From contig NC_047101.1 in the NCBI RefSeq assembly GCF_902459505.1, positions 10,603,168-10,667,167 on the forward strand: a DNA stretch of 64,000 bases, written 5' to 3'. Below the pieces are notes generated by a model. That model was not told the origin of the DNA, did not search any database, and saw only the letters and a list, made by a program, of their open reading frames with translations. This document shows, one piece after another, positions 44,795-56,027 of the stretch. The translations under genes and the position numbers were made by a program. Numbering within the stretch: the stretch's first letter is position 1; each line of letters begins with the position of its first letter. The DNA is from Geotrypetes seraphini. Lineage: Eukaryota > Chordata > Amphibia > Gymnophiona > Dermophiidae.

Positions 44795-45162
44795 TAAAAC
44801 CTTGGTTTGCGAACATAATTCGTTCCAGAAGCATGCTTGTAATCCAAAGTACTTGTGTATCAAAGCGAATTTCCCCATAGGAAATAATGGAAACTCGGAC
44901 GATTCGTTCTACAACCCAAAAACTTTAATACAAAATACTATAGGTACTCGTATTGCAAGACCTCGCTCATTTAGAACAGTCACTACACTCCCGCAGCGTC
45001 AGAAAGAGAAAACCCATCGGCCCAGTTGTGATGTGTGTATACTGTATGTACTTGTAGTGCAGGACATTGCTTGTATATCAAGTTAAAATTGAATAAAATG
45101 TTTTTTTGCTTGTCTTGCAAAATATTTGCAAACCAAGTTACTTGCAATCCAAGGTTTTACTG
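44795..45162. mobile_element. Tigger-like MITE
   Basis: AAAACCTTGGTTTGCGAAC at the left and CTTGCAATCCAAGGTTTTAC at the right are inverted. TGTA follows on the right. The interior has AATTTCCCCATAGG and GCTTGTCTTGCAAAATATTT. Confidence 0.62.
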
Positions 45163-45767
45163 TATTCTGGTACAAGCAGAACGACCGGTTTCGGGCTACA
45201 TGCCGGTATTTGATGGCGGGTCCTTTGCAGGTGGACAGTCACATGAGCAAGGCATATAATAATGCACCTAGATTGTAAAATGTGTTTTAATACTCTTAAG
45301 AACTAGCATTTAAACCAGCACAATGGCTGGTAAAGGTGATTGCGCTTAAAATATAGGCGCATTTTGACCTGTTACTCCATTTTCTATAAAGAAGGATAGG
45401 CTCCTTCTTTATAGAGTAGACTCTAATTAACCTTAAAGGGCCTGATAGTCAGCTGACTGCCACCAGTGTGCAACCCGGCAATTCAATTCTGGGCCCTATC
45501 CAGGCACTGGCATTGAATTTCTGGATTTCCGGAGCCAGCTAGTCAGCATTTAACCAGCTATGGGTTTCCACCTAAAGATAGGACTGACTCTTATGTGGGT
45601 CCTATTTATACAGTTAACCTGGCCGGTTAAGGGCCAAATATAAGCACCCAGGACAACTGATTTGTCTTCTCGCCAGGGTCGCCTTTTCCAGATCACTTGG
45701 GAACCTTTTTGGACTACTTTGACCCCTCTGGCTCGTAGCCGGATACTTAATTGATGCTTCTTGTTTA

Positions 45768-45850
45768 CATAGTAACATAGTAACATAGTAGATGACGGCA
45801 GATAAAGACCCGAATGGTCCATCCAGTCTGCCCAACCTGATTCAATTAAA
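45768..45850 (-). mobile_element. CR1 3' terminus
   Basis: ACATAGTAACATAGTAACAT then GATGACGGCAGATAAAGACC and CCAGTCTGCCCAACCTG, the reverse complement of a CR1 end with three terminal repeats. The same subfamily lies at 47082. Confidence 0.7.
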
Positions 45851-46628
45851 AATTTTTTTTTTTTTTTTTTTTTTCTTCTTAGCTATTTCTGGGCGAGAAT
45901 CCAAAGCTTTACCCTTTATCCTTTTGTTTAGCTTGGTGTTTTACTTTCTTTTCTAAATTTTTGCTACTATGTATTTGGGAGGAGGACCCAGGGGTGGGAA
46001 TGGGGGTGGGAGGGGGGTTGTTTTGGTTGGGGTTTGGGGGGGGGGGTTCTTTTGGGGACATTTCATACTCTATTGAGCTGGTTTTGTATTTTGTTGTGCT
46101 ACCCTGTTGTTTTCTTGATTGCTCAATAAAAATATATTTGCCATAAGCACCCAGGACACCCCCAAAATAGCTGGTTAACAGTTTTCCGCTGCAGTAACCG
46201 ATTAAGTGGCATGGGAAATTAGTGGCTATCTCCAAACGGGCAATTTAATTGGCCAGGAGCTGTTTTCTGGCAGGTTAAGTCGCTATGAATATTGACCCCC
46301 CAAAGTTCTTGGTGCCTAGAAGTAGACGCCCCTTTATAGAATTACCCTCTTAGGGGGCTATTGTGTAAATGGCACCCTTTTTAGGTGCCCCGATGCTTTC
46401 AGTAAGATCCTCTTCTGTATGGGTAACTCAGTTGTGTTAGAAAATACTCTTGTAACCTGGCATCGGGCACCCGAAATCGAGGCACCCACAGTTCCATCCT
46501 GCCGTAACTGCGGCAAGGCTGCGCGTAGCTTCCTGTTTTCTTCTCGACCTTGTGAATGTCCCCTTGCCTTTACACGCTATGCTATTTACGCACGCCCTTA
46601 AAAAAAATAACACTCGGCTGTGCACTAA

Positions 46629-46971
46629 GGCCCGGATTCTTTAAATGGCGACGGTTTTTTAGGCGCTGGTACGCGGCCAAGCTCGGGGAAAACGCAGTTT
46701 AAGTGACGCTTTGCGCTCATTTTCAATGCGCCTAAAAAAAAAAAAATTGACGCCGGAATTGCGCTTCCTTAGGTGCTTTACGGCGCCTAACGCCAGACGT
46801 TGTCGGCCGTAAGGCGCCTGTGGAGCTGCGATTCTCATCAAAGGCACACCGGAAATGTAGGCCTGGAAATCCCTGGCCTATATTTTTCTGGCGCCTGCCT
46901 TTACTGCATGCGGTCGGCGGCCGCTTTTTAAGGCGGTCGCCGACAACTGTGCCAGTTACAGAATCCGGGCC
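46629..46971. mobile_element. PIF/Harbinger-type MITE
   Basis: Ends GGCCCGGATTCTTTAAATGG and CCAGTTACAGAATCCGGGCC, flanked by TAA (46626-46628, 46972-46974). The interior is GC-rich with GGCGCCTAA words. No frame of interest. Confidence 0.82.
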
Positions 46972-47081
46972 TAAGGTTACAGTATATAGACTAAACGTAG
47001 TTACATGTGGAAATGAAAATTAATTGCAATGAGCACCAGGTGACCCCAACTATAGCTAGTTATTGATAATGCTAATTAGTT

Positions 47082-47770
47082 ACATAGTAACATAGTAGAT
47101 GACGGCAGATAAAGACCGGAATGGTCCATCCAGTCTGCCCAACCTGATTCAATTTAAATTTTTTAATTTTTTCTTCTTAGCTTTACCCAGTACTGTGCTT
47201 GGGTTCCTATTGCCGAAATCTCCATTAAAACCTACTCCAGCCCATCTACACCCTCCCAGCCACTGAAGCCCTCCCCAGCCCATCCCCCACCAAACGGCCA
47301 TACACAGACACAGACCGTGCAAGTCTGCCCAGTACTGGCCTTAGTTCAATTTTTAATATTATTTTCTGATTCTAAATCCTCTGTGTTCATCCCACGCTTC
47401 TTTGAACTCAGTCACAGTTTTACTCTCCACCACCTCTCTCGGGAGCACATTCCAGGCATCCACCACCCTCTCCGTAAAGTAGAATTTCCTAACATTGCCT
47501 TTGAATCTACCATCTCTTAACCTCAAATTATGTCCTCTGGTTTTACCATTTTCCTTTCTCTGGAAAAGATTTTGTTCTACGTTAATACCCTTCAAGTATT
47601 TGAACGTCTGAATCATATCTCCCCTCTCTCTCCTTTCCTCTAGGGTATACATATTCATGGCTTCCAGTCTCTCCTCATACGTCTTCTGGCGCAAGCCTCC
47701 TATCATTTTCGTCGCCCTCCTCTGGACCGCCTCAAGTCTTCTTATGTCTTTCGCCAGATATGCCAAATAG
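47082..47770 (-). mobile_element. CR1 LINE 3' part, 135-residue remnant
   Basis: The minus strand reads DIRRLEAVQRRATKMIGGLR, YTLEERRERGDMIQTFKYLK, RDGRFKGNVRKFYFTERVVD and AWNVLPREVVESKTVTEFKE. A long tail ends in CTACTATGTTACTATG. It is a third CR1 subfamily in this window. Confidence 0.88.
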
Positions 47771-47858
47771 TTCCTAATTTAACAATTACGTTACATGTGT
47801 AACTGGCAGTATTTTGTAACCAGTGCACACAACTTTGATATAAGGAAAAATGGGCATG

Positions 47859-48344
47859 CAGAATTACACTTCTCCCTCTGAATCTGCGGGTTTAGTACCT
47901 GCGAATTCAGTTATTCGCAATTTTTTTTTTTGCCCCAGACCTGCCCCTAGTTTTAAAAGGTTGAATCACTGCGTCTCGGACCTCCCCAGACCTTACCTGG
48001 TGGTCTAGCGGTGACACGGGGCAAGAGCAATCTTCCTACTCTCCTGCCCCGTGCAGAGCCATCATCATAAATGGCTGCCGTGAGTTCCCGTGGTCTCACG
48101 AGTCAACAACGTGAACTCACGGCAGCCCATTGTGATGACGGCTCTGCACGGGGCAGGAGCGTAGGAAGATCTCTCCTGCCCCACGTCACCGCTAGACCAC
48201 CGGGTAAGGTCTGGGGAGGTCCGGGACGCAGGAGGGAGGCGGGGGTGGGACAGAGGCGGCCTTAAAAGTTATCTGCGATTTTCCATATTCGCGGGCCACC
48301 TCTGCCCCTAGCCCTTGCGGATTCGGAGGGAGAAGTGTGTACTG
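47859..48344. mobile_element. Tigger/pogo-like foldback MITE
   Basis: Ends CAGAATTACACTTCTCCC and GGGAGAAGTGTGTACTG. The arms carry GAATCTGCGGG/CGGATTCGG and the long inner inverted pair GTGAGTTCCCGTGG and CGTGAACTCACGGCAG with CTCCTGCCCCGTGCAGAGCC. Confidence 0.72.
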
Positions 48345-49017
48345 TAGAATTAGGGGGTTGTGTTCAGCTTCTCTCACTGGAAGCTTTTGGTATCATCTTT
48401 GAGTTTTAAGAATGTGGTGCTTATCAAACTGTGTGATTTTACTGTCTTGTTTTTGGCCTTAGTTCTTTCTTTTCTCCAAACTATCCCAGAACATTTTATT
48501 TCTTATGCTCTCACCTTTGCATTTTACAGTCGAAGGGGTGAACTTGAATTTTTAGGTAAAGCGGAGGTTGATTGTTTTGTTGTTTATTGATAACAGCAAC
48601 TTTTGGGCTTTCAGCTTATTCAGAGCAGAGCTGGGATCCTTCACCTCCGTCTTTCTGGTGATTTTTCATTTATTTTGTTTCACTTCCTAAATCACTGTAC
48701 TGCTGTCATCATTGTAACAACCATCTCTGGTTAGAGGGTGTGCATTAGGGTTCCTTCTGCACTCTTGTCTGGCCACTAGGTGTCACCATTGGATGATGGT
48801 TGTGACTCCCTCCTTCTCTCTTCTCCCCCCCCCCCCAGGGCTGTGAATGCAGATTATTCAGCCCTGCTTGCTCCATAGAACAGAGCACAGCTGCCAAGTT
48901 ACCCATTCCAGGAGGGAGACTTTTTGGCCGGTCCTGCATGTCTGTCAGCCTCATCCTGGTGCCTTATGGGAGGTGCAGCACGAATGTCAACACATAGAAC
49001 CGTGGACTACAAGTACA

Positions 49018-49290
49018 GGTCTCCCTCCGTATTCGCGGTTTTGGGATTCACGAGCCTCCAAAGAAGCGGCCTCCCTCCCTCCTCCGCAGCTTACTTTTAA
49101 AGCCCTGGTGGTGTAGCGGTGACGCGGGGCAGGAATGATCTTCCTACGCTCCTTCCCTGTGCAGATCCGCTATCAAAAATGGCTGCCTCAAGTTCCCGCA
49201 TTGGTCTCGTGGTCTCGCGAGACTGGTGTGGGAATTTGAGGCAGCTATTTTTGACGACGTATCTGCATGGGGCAGGAGCATCGGAAGATC
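49018..49290. mobile_element. Tigger/pogo-like MITE, right end lost
   Basis: Starts after TA with CAGGTCTCCCTCCGTATTCG. It shares the inverted inner segment (GCGGTGACGCGGGGCAGGA, AAATGGCTGCC...GGCAGCTATTTTTG) with 47859-48344 and then runs straight into the tandem repeat at 49293. Confidence 0.62.
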
Positions 49291-49292
49291 CT

Positions 49293-49790
49293 CCTCAAGC
49301 CTTGCATTGAAGAATGCTGGTGTAGAAGGACTAAGGTTGAACTAGACACTAAAGAATGACAGTCTCTGGTGTCCAGAGCAGATATTGTGATGTCATAATG
49401 CCTCATTCCACCAATGCCTAAGAGCCAGCCTCAGCCACAATGGCTTCACTATCCTATACTTGGCTCACATAAGAATCAGTGTATGAATGGGCCCAGTCAC
49501 TGACCCTCAAGCCTTGCATTGAAGAATGCTGGTGTAGAAGGACTAAGGTTGAACTAGACACTAAAGAATGACAGTCTCTGGTGTCCAGAGCAGATATTGT
49601 GATGTCATAATGCTTCATTCCACCAGTGCCTAAGAGCCAACCTCATCAGTGATGTCACAATGGCTTCACTATCCTATACTTGGCTGACATAAGAATCAAT
49701 GTATGAATGGGCCCAGTCACTGACCCTCAAGCCTTGCATTGAAGAGTGCCGGTGTAGAACGACTGAGGTTGACAGACCCTAAAAAATGAC
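49293..49790. repeat. Tandem repeat, 212- and 220-bp units and a partial third
   Basis: CCTCAAGCCTTGCATTGAAG recurs at 49293, 49505 and 49725. The unit contains a CR1-tail piece (GTGATGTCATAATGCYTCAT) and TGTATGAATGGGCCCAGTCA. Copies differ by an indel of 8 bp and a few bases. Confidence 0.88.
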
Positions 49791-50111
49791 ACGGGATGCT
49801 TTCCCCCAGTTATGGTGGGGACAAATTATTTTTTTCCCCAAATATTAATTGAGGGACTGCATGACCTGTAGAGATCTCTTGTACATCCATCCATCCTTCT
49901 TCCCGTGCCCTTTTCTCTTCCCAGCTGAAAAGGAAAGGCCGCATCACATAAATATCCCGACACCAGTTCTATTGGAATTGTAGCTTCCCTGGGAAGAATT
50001 ATTTGGGCTTTCATATAGCCTGACATTTGACCTTCCTTTCCTGGTGACAGAAGATTTGGCAGCTTACACTGTGTTCCTTTCCCCAAAACTGGGCCTCACA
50101 AAGGTTTCCCC

Positions 50112-50979
50112 CCCAAAATCTTCTATACCGGAATGAGAAAGAAAATCAAATCCAACTCCTATAACTTTCTCACTTATATTCAAGTAATGATTTACTTATG
50201 CCACAATTTCATTGAAAGTGTCATGCACATCCCGTCTGAATGAGGGGAGAGCCTCAGAACCCCGTGCGTAATAATGTCAATTACTGCACTAGAACGGGAA
50301 AAGATCTTCACCGGCTCTTGACCCCCCTTCCTACCTACAGCAGACACAATAAATGTTTCAAAATGGTGTCAGAAAAATCAAAACTACTTAGCTTGTAGGT
50401 AGAATGTTCAACGGTTTCCAAGTTTCCAAGTTTATTAGTTTTTAATATCCCGACCATCAAACAATTGTCTGGCCGGTTAACAATAAAATTGATAAAGAGT
50501 TTAAATGTAGTAAAATGTGCATAAAGATGTCTAAAATTAAACGTAAATGACAAAGACTTGACGTACTGGAGTGTGAGGGCAATAGGGGAGGAAAGGGAAA
50601 AAGTTACATTGTAGAGATGAGATGGGAAAAGTAGGGGGGGGATTGAACGAAGGGAAGGGGGAGCGTGAAAATGATGGATGCTTGCCTGATGAGAGAGAGA
50701 AAAAAAAGAGAAAAAAAAAATAAAAAATTTAGGTTTGATTAAAAGCGTCCCGAAATAAGAAAGTCTTTAGATTGGTCTTGAATTTGGCTAATTGTTGTTT
50801 GTCGCGGAGGTATTGTGGAAGTGAGTTCCATAATGTAGGGGCGGTTATTGAAAATGTGTTACGTCTCTGCCAGTCCTAGCCGACAGAAGTTAGGCTAGCT
50901 GCCGTTTCGCTAGACAAGCTGCGTCAGGGCTCCGGACAGCATAGCAGCGTACCGATTCACACGCTTGCTCAGACAGAGA
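50112..50979 (-). mobile_element. Composite insertion with hammerhead motif, 18-bp flanking direct repeat, L2-like LINE inside
   Basis: CCTCACAAAGGTTTCCCC occurs at 50094-50111 and again at 50980-50997. The 868 bp between holds about 300 bp of unassigned sequence, an antisense L2-type LINE 3' end (about 50418-50865) and the hammerhead motif. The simplest reading is a hammerhead retroelement later hit by the LINE. Confidence 0.45.
50875..50933 (-). ncRNA. Hammerhead-ribozyme-like motif, degenerate core
   Basis: On the minus strand: AGCC, core CTGACGC, a GCT/AGC stem II, GAAAC, a longer stem III (ACGGCAG with CTTCTGT), GTC, then GGCT closing stem I. The core has C where A is expected at its last position. 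It lies in a segment flanked by an 18-bp direct repeat. Confidence 0.42.
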
Positions 50980-51286
50980 CCTCACAAAGGTTTCCCCATT
51001 CCAGATGTTTATCACCACTGCAAAACCAAAATCATCTAAATCTGCTGACCAGGATTTGTTGCACAAAATCTGTCACTTAGCAAATGATCAAATAAGAAAG
51101 AAGTGACGATAAGTGACATACAGTTGTAGACTTGTCTTGCCCAGAAAGTTGGTTTTGGACTTGGTAGTTTTCGCCTTGTTCCTTTGGGCTTCCAGTTCTG
51201 TTAGAACCAGATTTTGGGGGGCTATGGCGCCAGGTGGATTCAGTGACAACTCTTGAGGATTTGCCCCTATATTGTATACTTGGTCA

Positions 51287-51785
51287 TAAGAATTGCCGTA
51301 CTGACACAAACTGAAGAACCATCAAGCCCAGTATCCTGTTTCGAACAGTGGCCAACCCAGATCCCAAGTAGTAAAACAGATTTTATGCTGCTTAACCTAG
51401 GAATAAGCAGTGGATTTCCTCAGCCCATCTCAATAATGGCCTACGGATTTCTCTTTTAGGAAATTATCCAAACCTTTTTTAAACCCTGCTAAGCTAACTG
51501 ATTTTACCACATTTTCTGGCATCGAATTCCAGAGTTTAATTACATGTTGTGCAAAGAAATATTTTCTCTGGTTTGTTTTAAATCTACTACTTAGTAGCTT
51601 CATCGCATGCCCCCTAGTCCTAGTATTTTTTGGAAGGAGTAAACAAATGATTCACATCTTCCCTTTTCACTCCACTCAGTATTTTATAGACCTCTCAGAT
51701 ATCCCCGCCGTCTCTTCTCCAAGCATTAGCCTTTCCTCATAGGGAAGTTGTCCCACCCCAATAATTTTCATTGCCCTTTTACATT
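51287..51785 (-). mobile_element. CR1 LINE 3' part, old
   Basis: Antisense CR1: CCATCAAGCCCAGTATCCTG, GAATTCCAGAGTTTAATTAC and CCACTCAGTATTTTATAGAC are tail and ORF2-end segments. Many changes from the consensus, and no long frame. Confidence 0.75.
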
Positions 51786-51814
51786 GCATTAGTTATTTTT
51801 ATTCCGCCATTACA

Positions 51815-52482
51815 AGTTTCAAGTTTAATGGAGATTTGATTAATCGCTTAATCATAATTCTAAGCGATGTACATAATAATAAAATTACAGAATGCGGGGG
51901 ACAATACAATGAATAACAAAAACCAGGTCTAACAAGACTATTGACAAACTTAACAAAACTAAGAACATAAGGGAAGAGAGGGATAAGAACTACAAATTAT
52001 TTAAAAGATAAAGAGACATATAAGGGAGATACAGAAGGAAAGGGAAGTTAAAAATTGCTTCAATAAAGTTAGAGAGAAAAAGTAAAATTGGTTGGAAGAA
52101 TTGGTTGCGGTTCAAGGCGGATTACAGAAGAGGATTTCTAGACATGTCCAGAGGTGTTACAGAGTAGAGCGGGTTGCTTCAGAGGATTGAAATGTTTGAT
52201 AACGGTGTTAAATTAGTCTTCATGGATTTCTTGAATAGCAGGGTTTTTGTTTCTTTTCTGAAAGTTTTGTAGTCTGGGGTCGCGATTAGTCGATTGGAGA
52301 GTTGGTGGTCTAGTTTTGCTGCCTCTGTGGCTAGAAGGCCATCGTACAGTTTTTTTCCGTTTGATGTCTCTGATTGGAGGGTTTGTGAATGGTGTCTGGG
52401 TTCTCCTGTGTCTGGTTGTGGTAGTACCTTTTCTAATTCTGCTACATCTTTTTTTTGAGATATGGTGAGCAGAATTGCATAC
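51815..52482 (-). mobile_element. L2-like LINE 3' part
   Basis: Starts CAAGTTTCAAGTTTAATGG, the complement of the 27892-type 3' end. Further in, the minus strand reads LIATPDYKTFRKETKTLLFK and LDHQLSNR in a broken frame. Confidence 0.68.
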
Positions 52483-52483
52483 A

Positions 52484-52945
52484 GTACATAAGTACATAAG
52501 TAGTCGCCTCCGCCGGGGCAGACCAGAGGTCCATCCAGCCCAGCGGTCCGCTCACGCGGCGGCCCATCAGGCATATTGCCTGGTCAGCGGTCCCTGACTA
52601 ATTTTATTGCCTACCTCTACAGTTATCTCTAAACCTTCCACTGCTCTTATCTGTACCCCTCAATCCCTTTGTCTTCCAGGAACCTATCCAGGTCTTCCTT
52701 GAAACCCTGTACTGTGCTATTTCCTATCACGGCCTCCGGAAGGGTGTTCCATGTGTCCACCACCCTCTGTGTGAAAAAGTACTTCCTTGCGTTTGTTTTA
52801 AACCTGTCCCCCTTCAATTTCATCGAGTGACCCCTTGTTCTTGTGGTTTCTTTCAAATTGAAAAATCTGTCTTTGTCAACCTTTTCGATGCCCCTCAGGA
52901 TCTTGAAGGTCTCTATCATATCTCCATATTCAAGGTACGGCTGTA
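52484..52945 (-). mobile_element. CR1 LINE 3' part
   Basis: The minus strand reads DMIETFKILRGIEKVDKDRF, KLKGDRFKTNARKYFFTQRV and VDTWNTLPEAVIGNSTVQGF. The tail has the CCGCTCACGCGGCGGCCC segment. Same subfamily as 41530, opposite strand. Confidence 0.85.
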
Positions 52946-53116
52946 CCATAGAGCAATGCCTTAGCATAGAGCAATGCCTTATCTTGCAGGATACTGTAGG
53001 GCTTCTGACAAAGCTCTTCGCCTTCTCCAGGCCTTTGTAGTCTCAGGAGAAAGAAAGGGTCCTCCTAAAAGGAAAGGAAGTAGCAGTGCAGTCAGGGGTG
53101 CTGGTCTATAGTTCGG

Positions 53117-53456
53117 GGTACACCGGCAATAGCGCGCAGGACAATCGCCCCCCCATCAAATGTGCGCACTGACAAGTGCGCGCATGACTGAAAGGGAGCG
53201 GAATTGTCGGGAAGGGAGCGGAATTGTAAACTGAAAGGAAGGAATCTTTTAAGTGTAGTGGTGGGGGAGGTCCACCCCCTCAAAAGTGAAGGCATGGGAA
53301 CAGAATTGTCAGGGCGCAATCTCAAAAGTGAAGGCATGGGAACGGAATTTTTGGGGCGCGATTGTCGGGTGACCTTCCATTCAGCATGCGCATTTGTCCA
53401 TGCAAATGGGGCGCAGTTGTCGGCGCCCAATTGTATGCAAATTTGGCGGGTCATCC
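53117..53456. mobile_element. GG...CC MITE, 8-bp target duplication
   Basis: Starts GGTACACCGGCAATAGCGCG and ends GCAAATTTGGCGGGTCATCC, flanked by TAGTTCGG and TAGCTCGG (7 of 8). Both sides carry repeated words such as GCGCGCAGGACAAT and GGGGCGCAGTTGTCGG. The inner GGGGGAGGTCCACCCCCTC is akin to the core of the others. Confidence 0.68.
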
Positions 53457-53464
53457 TAGCTCGG

Positions 53465-54133
53465 ACAAAACGGGCAAAGTATCACAGAAGTAGGATTTCA
53501 GCTTTGAGGTGTGACTTTTAATGAGGATATTATGTAAGCAACTGAAAATAGCATGGGATGAACCCCGAGAACAACGGTGACGTTTTCCAGACAGGTCACG
53601 TCATGTCACGCGCAGCACAGACAAAATATTTAATCACTAGCTTCTTGTGAACTGCTGCAAAACCAATTTAAAATGATAACGCAGGCTTGGGAGGGGCGCA
53701 TGCATTTCGACTCCCGCTTCCTGTTCTCTTGTCTTGATAGAGGGCTTCTAGAGTGTAAGCCCTAATTACATAACGTTTGCAGTATTTTGTGCACACTTAG
53801 TAAGTTGAGGAGCCTGGGAATAAATCCCGTTTCAGTATTGGCTTTAGAAACTGTGGTGACCGTTGCTAGATTAGATACAGTTTGTTGTAAAGCAAAACCA
53901 AAAAAAAAAAGGATGACGTTTTGCCCATTTTTTTTCTTTCCTTTTGTAACCTCTGACAGAAAATTAGCATTTGTGGGTGAAACTGCCACTGACGTCTGGA
54001 GCATTTGTTGCTTTCTCCCCCAAAGTTTATAAATCCAAGATACCAAAGCTGAATAATTATCTTGACAAACCATGGAAATCTGTTTATCTTTCGGGAGGGT
54101 ACTAAACAGCAAGGAGTAATGTAGGGTTCCCCA
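53465..54133. other. JADE2 intron, nothing recognised
   Basis: No transposon ends seen. GACAGGTCACGTCATGTCACG near 53590 has CRE/E-box-like words. The 135-residue frame on the minus strand lacks known motifs. Confidence 0.4.
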
Positions 54134-54135
54134 TA

Positions 54136-54620
54136 GAGAATGACACGGGGACAAATTTTTCCCCGTCACCGCAGAAACTCATTTTCCCGTCCCGTCCTGT
54201 TGAGTTCTTTTCCTGTCCCTGCCTCATTCCTGCAAACTCTGTCTTCATCTGCACAAGCCTTAAACGCTTTAAAATCCTAAGTAGCAACATTCTAGAGCTC
54301 AGATTGTGATGTCATAATGCCTCATTCCACCAATGCCTAAGCTCTGTCCTCATCTGCACAAGCCTCAAACGCTTTAAAATCCTAAGTAGCAACATTCTAG
54401 AGCTCAGATTGTGATGTCATAATGCCTCATTCCACCAATGCCTAAGCTCCGTCCTCATCCGCACAAGCCTCAAACACTTTAAAATCATGTGTTCGAGGCT
54501 TGTGCGATTAAGGTAGAGCTTACAGAAATGGGGCAGGGACAGTGACAAAACTCGCAGGGACAGGGTGGGGAAATTGAGTTCCAGCGGGGACAGGAAAAAA
54601 TTTGTCCCCGTGTCATTCTC
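54136..54620. mobile_element. Tc1/mariner-like MITE (GAGAATGAC family) with two internal 105-bp units
   Basis: Ends GAGAATGACACGGGGACAAA and TTTGTCCCCGTGTCATTCTC, flanked by TA. Between 54244 and 54480 the 105-bp unit of the 43441 array occurs twice in the opposite orientation, with the same MITE-to-CR1 joints. Confidence 0.78.
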
Positions 54621-55178
54621 TAGTTCCACATAAGGGAAATAAGGGTGCTTGTCCTACTTTGCCTTGTTTAAGACTAATGGATACCTCCTTGGAGCAAGTG
54701 AATAGACTCTATGTGTCTCTGGTTATACCCCCTGGAAATTATGGGCCAACATTTTAAAAATTTGCCTAATTCCCTGGGTTATACATAGTGATGTTGATGG
54801 GCTACTATTTCTTGGAGCAGTGCAATGTGCCTTTTGTTCCCTTGATCCCTCCCCCCCCCATCAAAATGACCTCGGTTGGCCCAAATGGACCCATTGCACT
54901 TCCCCCATCTTAAAAAAATCCTAGGTGGTCCAGTGGCTCTATTCTATCTCTCACCCCTGATCCCCCCCCCCCTGCAAAGCCATGGTGGCCTGGTGGCTCT
55001 TATGCATCTCTCACAACCCCCCATAGTTTGAGATGTATAATTGTTAGGGGTAAAAGTCATCCAGCTTTGGTCAGTGTTTTTTAAAACGTCGGCTGCTGCC
55101 AGATGATCTGTAATCTAATCTAATGCTTAGTTTTGTATACTGAGTCTTCAATCCAGAAAAGCTTGACTCGGTTTACAT

Positions 55179-55351
55179 CAGGGGTCTCAAAGTCCCTCCT
55201 TGAGGGCCGCAATCCAGTCGGGTTTTCAGGATTTCCCCAATGAATATGCATGAGATCTATGTGCATGCACTGCTTTCAATGCATATTCATTGGGGAAATC
55301 CTGAAAACCCGACTGGATTGCGGCCCTCAAGGAGGGACTTTGAGATCCCTG
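55179..55351. mobile_element. hAT foldback MITE
   Basis: Exact duplication GTTTACAT (55171-55178, 55352-55359). Ends CAGGGGTCTCAAAGTCCCTC and GAGGGACTTTGAGATCCCTG. Confidence 0.92.
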
Positions 55352-55568
55352 GTTTACATTGATTAAACTAGTCCAATAAAATCATATAAAGAGTTATCAA
55401 GAAAGATTAGTTCCCAAAATGTTTAAGGAACAAGATGGTTTTCAAAGACTTAACGAAAAAAGGGAAGGGAAACAACGGATATTTTGTGATGTTAACGTGG
55501 CCAAGTATAGGCACCAGACATCAGGTCAGTTGGCGACCTGCCAAGAGTTACCCGGTACCGCTGAAATT

Positions 55569-55980
55569 CAGTGACCTGTCAAAAGCGTGCAGGACGTTGG
55601 CGCGCCGACAATCCCGCCCTGACAGTTGCGCGCAGGAGAAATGTGCACCGCCCAAGGTGGGGGTTGGGGGAACCTGCCCATTACACTCCCGCTCTCGTTG
55701 AGGGTGTGTGTGAGGGGAACCCCCCCCCACTACATTTAGAACTCACGCAAACTCAACTTTCTGTTTTCCGCTCGAGGGGATGTATGTGGGGAACTCCCCC
55801 CCCCACCACCACTACAATAATGGGAATGCTGACGCGCACCATTGCCGCATACACCCTCCAATCTACTTACAATTTTGCCCCGAACGGAAGGTAATAGGGT
55901 GGCGCGCATTTCTCCTGAGCGCAACTGTTGGGGCAGGATTGTTGGCACGCCAATGTCCTGCGCACTCTTGACAGCGTACC
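55569..55980. mobile_element. GG...CC-related palindromic MITE, borders uncertain
   Basis: CCTGTCAAAAGCGTGCAGGAC and GTCCTGCGCACTCTTGACAG are inverted arms, with further pairing at GCGCAGGAGAAATG / CATTTCTCCTGAGCGC. The 15-mer CTGAAATTCAGTGAC lies at 55561-55575 and again at 55981-55995, so the true border is ambiguous. Inside is GTGAGGGGAACCCCCCCCCA, like the 17775 and 28621 core. Confidence 0.65.
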
Positions 55981-56027
55981 CTGAAATTCAGTGACTGTAC
56001 TCTGATAGCTACCTGGTTAACTTAAGA

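Noticed and set aside
53762-54169. 135-residue frame on the minus strand
   Set aside because: No family signature. It ends in the MITE beginning at 54136.
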